Shown piece after piece: positions 1 through 4,960 of a DNA stretch of 5,186 nucleotides. The notes under the pieces were generated by a model. It was not told the DNA's origin, searched no databases, and worked only from the letters and a program-made list of their open reading frames with translations. The DNA is from Lachnospiraceae bacterium (GTDB taxonomy: Bacteria > Bacillota > Clostridia > Lachnospirales > Lachnospiraceae), in assembly GCA_020860745.1 (NCBI GenBank), contig JAJBTR010000336.1, positions 1,506 to 6,691 on the forward strand, written 5' to 3'. The stretch's first letter is position 1; every line of letters starts with the position of its first letter. Both the position numbers and the translations under genes were made by a program.

Positions 1-1
1 G

Positions 2-103
2 TTTCAGGATCAGACAGACGGAGAGGACGAGAGGATTGATTTTTGCGTGGCGTCAGTAAAAAAGAGCGACCTGGAGCAGGTTGACAAAAAACGTCAGAAA
101 TAA
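2..103 (+). CDS. 3' end of an unidentified protein
   Basis: This is the C-terminal 33 codons of a gene that starts before the window, ending in TAA at 101-103. It is the only + frame open through the first 100 bases; the other two hit stops at about 37 and 57. The visible peptide is acidic then lysine-rich (it contains IDFCVASVKKSDLEQV and ends DKKRQK), a normal look for a soluble protein tail. I do not recognise the family. The next gene starts 41 bases downstream with no clear promoter between, so the two are probably in one transcript. That would make the missing part of this protein the best clue to the importer's substrate. Confidence 0.5.
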   Translation, partial: FQDQTDGEDERIDFCVASVKKSDLEQVDKKRQK

Positions 104-144
104 ACAGTTCGGAATATCATGCAGATGTTCGATAGGAGGAAATC

Positions 145-1206
145 ATGTATATTGATGTGCAGCATATTAACAAGACCTTCGGCGACTTTCAGGCGTCAAA
201 GGATGTTACCTTCCAGGTGGAGGAGGGCAGGCTTGTCGCCCTCCTCGGGCCCAGCGGCAGCGGAAAGACCACGATCCTGCGTATGATCGCCGGGCTGGAA
301 CACCAGGACAATGGCGACATTTATATTAACGGGGAATTGGTAAATAATCTTCAGCCCCATGAACGGGGGATTGGCCTGGTATTTCAGAACTACGCGCTTT
401 TCCCGTACCTGACGGTGTTTGACAACATCGCCTACGGTATCAAAATTCAGAAAAAGTCGAAGGAATACATAAAAGGGCGGGTCGAGGAATTGCTGGAGAT
501 CGTCAACCTGAAAGGTCTGGGCGACCGGTATCCGGATCAACTCTCCGGCGGCCAGAGGCAGAGGGTCGCGTTTGCCCGTGCACTGGCGCCGAAGCCGAAC
601 CTGATTCTACTGGATGAGCCGTTCTCTGCGATTGACGCGAAAGTCCGCAAAGAGATGAGATCGTGGCTGCGCGGCATTATCACGCGGTTGGGCGTGACCA
701 GTATCTTTGTTACCCATGATCAGGACGAGGCGATCGAGGTTTCCGATGAGATCATCATTACCAACGAGGGAAGAGTGGAGCAGATCGGCTCCCCGGCGGA
801 GGTTTACCGCAATCCGCAGACGCCGTTTGTGGCACGGTTTATCGGCCAGTCTACGGAGATTGCGGATTACGGTAAACTGAAAGGGTTTCAAGCGGATCCG
901 ATTCTGAACCGGGCGGCGGTCCGGCCGGAGTTCATTCAGATTGAGAAGGCGGGGGCGCCCAGCCAGTACCCCAACATTCTCGAGGAAGGAACGGTTACGA
1001 ATCTGCTGTTCCGGAGTAACTCGTATGAGGTGCGTGTGAATGTAAACGGGTCGGAGATTTACGGGACCTACGGACTTGATCTGGAGCCTTTGACGCTTGG
1101 GGAAAAGGTGCAGGTGCTGATCAGCCAGCTCTTCATTTATAACGAGGAACGAATTGAAAAATTGAGCAACAGCGGGTTGAATACCCCGGTTGAGTTCTAT
1201 ATTTAG
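145..1206 (+). CDS. ABC transporter ATP-binding protein, CysA/PotA-like length with C-terminal TOBE-like domain
   Basis: This is the cytoplasmic ATPase that powers the importer encoded with the next two genes. The 353-residue product has a complete nucleotide-binding domain: Walker A GPSGSGKTT at 35-43, Q-loop Gln81, signature LSGGQRQR at 133-140, Walker B LILLDEP at 153-159 with catalytic Glu158, D-loop SAID at 161-164 and switch His191. After about residue 235 there is a beta-rich extension (AAVRPEFIQI, then LEEGTVTNLLFRSNSYEVRVNV) with the pattern of a TOBE domain. SsuB/TauB ATPases, the usual partners of this permease type, are about 250-270 residues and lack it, so this subunit is closer to CysA/PotA/FbpC in architecture. 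The start is set by AGGAGG at 134-139, five bases before ATG. Function as an importer ATPase is secure; substrate (sulfonate, nitrate, taurine or other) is not. Confidence 0.93.
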   Translation: MYIDVQHINKTFGDFQASKDVTFQVEEGRLVALLGPSGSGKTTILRMIAGLEHQDNGDIYINGELVNNLQPHERGIGLVFQNYALFPYLTVFDNIAYGIKIQKKSKEYIKGRVEELLEIVNLKGLGDRYPDQLSGGQRQRVAFARALAPKPNLILLDEPFSAIDAKVRKEMRSWLRGIITRLGVTSIFVTHDQDEAIEVSDEIIITNEGRVEQIGSPAEVYRNPQTPFVARFIGQSTEIADYGKLKGFQADPILNRAAVRPEFIQIEKAGAPSQYPNILEEGTVTNLLFRSNSYEVRVNVNGSEIYGTYGLDLEPLTLGEKVQVLISQLFIYNEERIEKLSNSGLNTPVEFYI

Positions 1207-1213
1207 AGGGAGG
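1206..1213 (+). promoter_or_regulatory. Ribosome binding site selecting the TTG start of the permease
   Basis: GAGGGAGG lies nine bases before TTG 1223 and overlaps the last base of the ATPase stop codon. The alternative in-frame TTG at 1190, inside the ATPase gene, has no purine-rich site in front of it (the preceding bases are GGGTTGAATACCCCGG). The site therefore favours 1223 and suggests translational coupling to the ATPase gene. Confidence 0.6.
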
Positions 1214-1222
1214 CGGGATAAA

Positions 1223-2002
1223 TTGAAAGAAAATAATACTGCGACAGGGTTCGCACAGAAAATTTTAAAAGTCGGGATTATTTCCTGGGTTGTGGTGATT
1301 GCCGCCTGGTGGCTGGGATCCTTGAATTACGATTCCTATTTTCTTCCCAGTCCGTATGAGACAATACAGGGATATTATCAGGTAATCACCAATGGAATGC
1401 TGTTTACCGATATTCTGGTCAGTGTCACCCGCTTCTTAAGAGGCTGGGGACTGGGCATCCTTTTTGCGGTTCCTCTGGGACTGTTAATCGGTAATTTTAA
1501 ATTTGTGAGATGGTTTGTGGAACCGATCACATCGTTTTTCCACTTTGTACCGGCCATCGCTCTGACGTCTCTGTTTTTGATGTGGTTTGGCGTGGGAGAC
1601 ATTTCTAAAGTCATGCTGATCTTTTATACCAGCTTCTCCCCGATTCTGGTAAATACGATCGCAGGCGTTGCCTCGGTGGATGAGTCGCTGACGGAGGCGG
1701 CCTCCTGTATGGGAGCGACGCGGGTGAAGGTGTTCTTCAGTGTGGTGGTGCCGTCCTCAGTGCCGAGTATTTTTACCGGCGTTCGGCTGGGCTTGAGCAG
1801 TTCCATTATCTGCGTAATTTCCGCGGAGATGCTGGTCGGCAGCGATGGCCTTGGTTATCTGATTAACAGTTCAAAGCTGTATTACCGGACAGACTGGGCT
1901 TTCGCAGGTATCGTTACTCTGGCACTCATCGGATTCCTGGCGGACCGTCTGGTGTCTTTTGCAGGAAAGAAAGGTCTGAGACGGTTTAGAGTGAAAGGGT
2001 AA
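1223..2002 (+). CDS. ABC transporter permease, SsuC/TauC-like (binding-protein-dependent transport inner membrane component)
   Basis: This is the membrane channel subunit of the importer, 259 residues from TTG 1223. It is rich in hydrophobic helices: one near residues 17-35 (GIISWVVVIAAWWLG), one in the FLRGWGLGILFAVPLGLLIG stretch, two around FHFVPAIALTSLFLMWFGVG and VMLIFYTSFSPILVNTIAG, and a last one in FAGIVTLALIGFLADRLV. The cytoplasmic EAA loop that docks on the ATPase is present: E158-A-A, Gly164 and Pro177, followed by GVRLGLSSSIICVISAEML, typical of the SsuC/TauC/NrtB group. Length matches that family (about 250-280). It starts 16 bases after the ATPase stop. A longer version from TTG 1190 (270 residues) is possible but has no ribosome site. 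The same frame stays open for 40 codons after the TAA at 2000-2002. Confidence 0.9.
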   Translation: MKENNTATGFAQKILKVGIISWVVVIAAWWLGSLNYDSYFLPSPYETIQGYYQVITNGMLFTDILVSVTRFLRGWGLGILFAVPLGLLIGNFKFVRWFVEPITSFFHFVPAIALTSLFLMWFGVGDISKVMLIFYTSFSPILVNTIAGVASVDESLTEAASCMGATRVKVFFSVVVPSSVPSIFTGVRLGLSSSIICVISAEMLVGSDGLGYLINSSKLYYRTDWAFAGIVTLALIGFLADRLVSFAGKKGLRRFRVKG

Positions 2003-2152
2003 AGGAAAATGGCTGCTTTATGTTTCCTTATGAGTGAAAGGCAGCGAGAATGCTTAAAAAAGCGCAATGAAAGAAATGCGGTTTATCAGCAGGAAATATG
2101 TGAGATGACGCAAATTGCGAAATGAAAATAAAAGAAAAGAGGTTGAAAAAGA
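2003..2152 (+). other. Spacer between permease and binding-protein genes with small structures
   Basis: The 150-base gap holds three weak items. An ATG-started 38-codon frame (2009-2125) lies in the permease frame and has only a weak AAAGG three bases ahead. A bulged hairpin pairs GCTGCTTT (2012-2019) with AAAGGCAGC (2037-2045). A short palindrome, CGCAA-A-TTGCG, sits at 2109-2119. No T-run follows the hairpin, so it is not a classical terminator. It could act as an RNA-processing or attenuation element that sets a different level for the abundant binding protein, but that is inference. The ribosome site for the next gene is AGAGG at 2138-2142. Confidence 0.3.
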
Positions 2153-3241
2153 ATGAAAGGCACATGGAAAAAACAAAAAAGAATCGCGGCGATTTTACTG
2201 GCGGGTTTCACTGTTTTCGCAGCGGCAGGCTGCGGGAGCGCAGATTCCTCCTCGGACAGTTCGACTGCGTCCGCGGACAGCAGCGTGACGGGGGAAGTCG
2301 CGTCAACGGTGACGACAGGTGACGGTGAACTTGTGACGGTCCGCCAGGCGCTGATGACAGGAAACCTGGATTATTATATCGCTGTAATCGGCAAAGCGCA
2401 GGGCATCTTTGAGGAGTATGGCGTAGATCTTGAGTACACAGAGTATGCCTACGGCATTAATACGATCGATGCAATCGTCAACGGCACGGCGGACATCGGC
2501 AATATGGCAAATTACGCGCTTGCCAATCGCTTTGGCAACACTTCCCAGGATACGGATTTAGTCATTTTTTCTGAATTGAGTTCCAACGTGGGACAGAATG
2601 GCGGTCTGTATGTTGCGCCGGAGTATGCGGATGATTTGGATTCTCTGGACGGAAGCACCGGTTTTATCACTACAGTCGGAACGGTCTGGGATTATTATAA
2701 CAGCGCAATTATCGAATACCTTGGTTTTGATGAGAGTGAGCAGAATATTATCAGTACGGATTCCACACAGACAGCTCTGGCGGTTGTGCAGAACAACGAA
2801 GCTTCTGCATGGTATGTGACCGGTGCTAACGCAGAACGCGCGGAGAGCTACGGATGGGTGCTGGCGATCCCGGCAGACGATCTGGATCTGACTACAGGCG
2901 CATACTTCGTGACGTCGCAGGGCTATAACGAAGAAAATACGGAGGCGCTGGGAGCGTGGCTTGAGGCTTCGCAGGCGGCGTATGACTGGATCAATGAAAA
3001 TCAGGAGGAAGCGGCGGAGTACATGGAGAGTACCACCGGCCTTGACCCTGATGACTTCTACAGCACATGGGAATCCACGGTTTGCGCCATCGGCTTCAGC
3101 CAGGAAGGTCTGGATGATCTGGAGATCATGCAGGAGTGGTGCTATGAAAACGGAAAATATGACAATGAGTACGAAGTGAGAGATTTTATCGATACGACAG
3201 CATTGGAACTGGTCTTCCCGGAGAAGGTGACCATTGAATAA
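2153..3241 (+). CDS. ABC transporter substrate-binding lipoprotein, SsuA/TauA/NMT1-like
   Basis: This is the extracellular substrate-capture subunit, 362 residues. The N-terminus is a lipoprotein signal: basic n-region (KKQKR, 6-10), hydrophobic core 11-24, and a lipobox ending A-G-C with the lipidated Cys27. A flexible Ser/Asp/Thr-rich linker (28-58) ties the mature domain to the membrane. The domain begins near residue 60 (VRQALMTGNLDYYIAVIGKA) and shows the family's early pattern of GIFEEYGVDLEY (84-95) and TIDAIVNGTADIG (104-116), a bilobed periplasmic-binding fold for small anions or pyrimidine-like ligands. The protein is strongly acidic, common for secreted lipoproteins. ATG 2153 follows AGAGG at a 10-base spacing and is the start that produces the signal peptide. 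It is the last gene of the cassette, and a terminator begins 29 bases after its stop. Ligand is not predictable here. Confidence 0.88.
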   Translation: MKGTWKKQKRIAAILLAGFTVFAAAGCGSADSSSDSSTASADSSVTGEVASTVTTGDGELVTVRQALMTGNLDYYIAVIGKAQGIFEEYGVDLEYTEYAYGINTIDAIVNGTADIGNMANYALANRFGNTSQDTDLVIFSELSSNVGQNGGLYVAPEYADDLDSLDGSTGFITTVGTVWDYYNSAIIEYLGFDESEQNIISTDSTQTALAVVQNNEASAWYVTGANAERAESYGWVLAIPADDLDLTTGAYFVTSQGYNEENTEALGAWLEASQAAYDWINENQEEAAEYMESTTGLDPDDFYSTWESTVCAIGFSQEGLDDLEIMQEWCYENGKYDNEYEVRDFIDTTALELVFPEKVTIE

Positions 3242-3270
3242 CTGAGCCATCCATCATAACAACCTATAAA

Positions 3271-3320
3271 GCCAGAAAGACCCGTGGGAAGTGTACGCGG
3301 GTCTTTCTGGCAATTCTTTT
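3271..3320 (+). terminator. Intrinsic terminator of the ABC importer cassette
   Basis: A 16-bp stem (3271-3286 with 3296-3311, containing one G-U pair) closes a nine-base loop (3287-3295). It is followed by a T-containing tract, AATTCTTTT, at 3312-3320. The arms begin GCCAGAAAGACCC and end GGGTCTTTCTGGC. It starts 29 bases after the stop codon of the binding-protein gene, so it is well placed to end that transcript. The T-tract is interrupted, but the stem is long and nearly perfect. Confidence 0.9.
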
Positions 3321-3330
3321 GGCGGTTTTT

Positions 3331-3436
3331 CGGGACATGATGAGAGTCTGATTGGTATTTTTGGGTGATGATGAGATGAAAGAAGAAATTATTCTTAATA
3401 ATCCGGTGGAACTGAACAATTATCTCTCATGTCCCG
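3331..3436. repeat. Spaced inverted repeat, 10-bp arms
   Basis: CGGGACATGA at 3331-3340 and its exact reverse complement TCATGTCCCG at 3427-3436 enclose 86 bases. Three further pairs (GAG 3344-3346 with CTC 3424-3426) form if TGA is bulged. A perfect 6-bp hairpin, ATTATT-CTT-AATAAT, sits inside at 3388-3402. This could be the edge-to-edge remnant of a miniature element or a structured transcript. No target duplication is visible, and 10-bp arms alone are modest evidence. Confidence 0.4.
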
Positions 3437-3471
3437 GATGAAATACGAGCGAAATCTATCTGCATCAATAA

Positions 3472-3651
3472 CGATATTGGAAAGGTATTAGAGAGCAAAC
3501 GTTGGACATATGGGCAGATGTTCATCCGTCCATTGTGACGATCCCGATGACGTGGGATTACAAAATGCCCTGCGGGATTATTTACGCAAAGCATCCGTCT
3601 GAAACCGTTGCTGCCTTTATCAATAAAATTGAAAACGAAATTCACGTTTAA
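3472..3651 (+). pseudogene. C-terminal remnant of a LysR-type regulator
   Basis: After a TAA at 3469-3471 the frame is open for 59 codons to TAA at 3649-3651. The second half reads like the end of a LysR effector-binding domain: VHPSIVTIPMTWDYKMPCG, then IIYAKHPSETVAAFINKIENEI. It shows the expected strand, Gly-Ile-Ile-Tyr strand, 'P-S...AAFI' and final helix. There is no start codon with a ribosome site and no DNA-binding domain upstream. The preceding 100 bases give only short broken frames in all phases, so this is a decayed or truncated copy. It aligns by pattern with the end of the intact regulator at 3950-4816 but differs in residues, so it is not a recent duplicate of it. The family call is from motif reading, not a search. 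Confidence 0.5.
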
Positions 3652-3730
3652 CGATGTCCTTTATAGATCAGATGGTCAAAGCGATAAAAGGATATGATAC
3701 CAGAAAAGGCATATCTCGGTTTTCATTATG

Positions 3731-3759
3731 TTGAATTTCAATAACTCGTGCTATATAAT
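3731..3759 (+). promoter_or_regulatory. Sigma-A-type promoter for the LysR regulator gene
   Basis: TTGAAT (-35, 3731-3736) and TATAAT (-10, 3754-3759) are separated by exactly 17 bases, a close match to the housekeeping consensus. Transcription would start near 3766, giving a leader of about 184 bases before ATG 3950. The -35 box is part of a small palindrome, TTGAA-T-TTCAA (3731-3741), a possible binding half-site arrangement. Confidence 0.75.
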
Positions 3760-3772
3760 GGGCTAGTAGCCC
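3760..3772. promoter_or_regulatory. 13-bp palindrome at the predicted transcription start (candidate operator)
   Basis: GGGCTA-G-TAGCCC is a perfect palindrome immediately downstream of the -10 box and centred on the predicted start site. Its position suits a repressor that blocks initiation, including autoregulation by the LysR product. It could instead form a small hairpin at the 5' end of the RNA. The pattern is seen directly; the role is inferred. Confidence 0.45.
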
Positions 3773-3790
3773 GTATCGTAATTTCATGTG

Positions 3791-3891
3791 CATTCTGCTT
3801 GCCTGTTTTCCCGATAGCACATCTCAAAAATACTCGACGTAGCCCGCTACGCCTCCGTTTTTTGAGATGCACTCTCAGAAAAACATTCTGC
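3791..3891. repeat. Palindromic (REP/MITE-like) element bounded by 8-bp direct repeats
   Basis: The outer stem pairs CATCTCAAAAA (3820-3830) with TTTTTGAGATG (3859-3869), 11 bp without mismatch. An inner stem pairs CGTAGC (3838-3843) with GCTACG (3846-3851). The weaker flanking arms GTTTTCCCGATAG and CTCTCAGAAAAAC also pair with about three mismatches. CATTCTGC occurs directly repeated at 3791-3798 and 3884-3891, which could be a target-site duplication. The layout fits a mobile or dispersed palindromic unit rather than a terminator; the element lies within the leader between promoter and regulator gene. Confidence 0.6.
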
Positions 3892-3949
3892 GCATAAAGC
3901 TCAGTTAATTACGAGACGATACACTGGATATGCAGCGGAGGCGCAGACT

Positions 3950-4816
3950 ATGGAATTACGGGTATTAAAATATTTTTTGATGGTGGCGCGGGAAGAAAAT
4001 ATCACAAAAGCAGCCAGTCTTCTGCACATTACGCAGCCGACACTATCCCGCCAGCTGATGCAGTTGGAAGAAGAACTGGGGGTTAAGCTGTTTCATCGTG
4101 GGAAATACAATGTCACTCTTACGGAGGATGGTATGCTCCTGAAGCGACGCGCGCAGGAGCTTGTGGAGTTGTCAGATAAAACGATTCGGGAGCTTTCTCG
4201 CAAAGATAATACACTTGCAGGGGAGATTGCGATTGGCTGCGGAGAAACCAGAAATATGTCAGCCCTTGCGGATCAGGTCGCTGTCTTTCAAACAGAGTAC
4301 CCTCTGGTACGTTTTCATATCCACAGTTCAACAGCAGATGACATCAAGGAGCGGATTGAACAGGGTCTGCTGGATATCGGGCTTTTAATGGAGCCTGTGG
4401 ATGTAGGCAGGTATGAATTCCTTCGTATGCCATACAGAGAAAAATGGGGAATTCTCGCCCGCAAAGATTCGGTGTTGGCCCAAAAGCAGGCAGTCACACC
4501 AGAAGATCTGGCAGAGACTCCATTGCTGGTTCCACAGCGTGACCAGGTCAAAAATGAGATCGGCAACTGGTTCGGAGAGATTTATGAACATCTGAATATT
4601 ACCGCCACCTATAATCTGATCATAAACGCTACAGCCATGGTTCGCAGCAAGGTAGGCATCGCGCTTTGTTTTGACCTGGGAGCGATATATGAAGACCTCT
4701 GTTTCATACCATTGTCTCCCGAATTGGAAACAGGTGCTGTTCTTGTGTGGAAGAAAAGCCAGATGTTGGCCGCTGCAACATCTCGGTTTATCCATCAGGT
4801 TAAAAATACAATTTGA
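3950..4816 (+). CDS. LysR-type transcriptional regulator
   Basis: This is a full-length (288-residue) DNA-binding regulator. The N-terminal winged helix-turn-helix is clear: MELRVLKYFLMVAREENITKAASLLHITQPTLSRQLMQLEEELG, with AA at 21-22 and the recognition helix QPTLSRQL at 29-36, followed by the wing LFHRGKYNVTLTEDG and the linker helix. The rest (from about residue 90) is the periplasmic-binding-like effector domain, with GEIAIGCGETRNM at its start, the stretch EQGLLDIGLLMEP, and a C-terminal strand-helix, FIPLSPELETGAVLVWKKSQM. ATG 3950 has GGAGG at 3937-3941, eight bases ahead, and a strong promoter at 3731-3759. LysR proteins usually act as tetramers responding to a small co-inducer and often sit next to their target. 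Here the neighbour upstream is the ABC cassette (beyond a terminator) and the one downstream is a broken aldo/keto reductase. Its target is not determined. Confidence 0.93.
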   Translation: MELRVLKYFLMVAREENITKAASLLHITQPTLSRQLMQLEEELGVKLFHRGKYNVTLTEDGMLLKRRAQELVELSDKTIRELSRKDNTLAGEIAIGCGETRNMSALADQVAVFQTEYPLVRFHIHSSTADDIKERIEQGLLDIGLLMEPVDVGRYEFLRMPYREKWGILARKDSVLAQKQAVTPEDLAETPLLVPQRDQVKNEIGNWFGEIYEHLNITATYNLIINATAMVRSKVGIALCFDLGAIYEDLCFIPLSPELETGAVLVWKKSQMLAAATSRFIHQVKNTI

Positions 4817-4870
4817 GCATTCTTGACCATGTAATATAGGCATTAGACATTAAGCTTTGCTCCGAGTAAA

Positions 4871-4960
4871 ATGCAGGTATCCCTTATGGAGAGCCACGCC
4901 ATTTATAGTCGCGCATAAGCGCGAGGCGTGGTAGCGTCCTCGATTTCCAGCATCCTGCAT
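4871..4960. repeat. Nested palindromic (MITE-like) element next to the truncated reductase
   Basis: Three nested inverted repeats share one centre: ATGCAGG (4871-4877) with CCTGCAT (4954-4960), CCACGCC (4894-4900) with GGCGTGG (4925-4931), and CGCGC (4910-4914) with GCGCG (4919-4923) around an ATAA loop. The whole 90 bases could fold as an interrupted hairpin. No T-run follows, so a terminator role for the LysR gene is unlikely. Its right end falls exactly where the aldo/keto reductase homology begins, which suggests an insertion or a recombination junction. Confidence 0.5.

Larger units (their letters stand above)
3242..3949 (+). other. 708-base region without an intact gene
   Basis: Between the binding protein and the LysR regulator there is no complete gene. 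In order it contains an intrinsic terminator, a spaced inverted repeat, a decayed frame resembling a LysR C-terminus, about 80 unremarkable bases (3652-3730, with only a 6-bp inverted repeat GATATG/CATATC at 3691-3696 and 3710-3715), a strong promoter with an adjacent palindrome, and a palindromic element in the leader of the regulator. Each is listed separately. Confidence 0.6.

Noticed and set aside
81..120. TTGACA at 81-86 as a -35 box for the importer cassette
   Set aside because: No acceptable -10 hexamer at 16-18 bases; the nearest AT-rich boxes (GAATAT 112-117, TATCAT 115-120) are 25-28 bases away, and the motif lies inside the upstream coding sequence.
2122..2322. 66-codon + frame overlapping the start of the binding-protein gene
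   Set aside because: It overlaps the lipoprotein signal and linker in another phase, has no suitable ribosome site, and its product is a low-complexity basic sequence.
2558..3250. 230-codon open frame on the minus strand opposite the binding-protein gene
   Set aside because: It lies wholly antisense to a convincing lipoprotein gene and its product is Cys/Arg-rich with no recognisable domain; it is a shadow of the coding strand's codon use.
3427..3645. 72-codon minus-strand frame over the LysR remnant
   Set aside because: The + strand of the same bases gives LysR-like peptide, while the minus product has no recognisable features or ribosome site.
3752..3891. CRISPR array or riboswitch in the long LysR leader
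   Set aside because: The repeats here are inverted, not evenly spaced direct repeats, and no conserved riboswitch core was recognised; the palindromic-element reading explains the structure better.
4385..4843. 152-codon minus-strand frame opposite the LysR gene
   Set aside because: Antisense to a clear LysR effector domain, with no recognisable motifs; treated as a shadow.
4813..4851. Possible promoter for the reductase (TTGAGC or TTGACC with TATAGG or GACATT)
   Set aside because: The -10 matches are poor in each pairing, and the gene behind it has no start codon.
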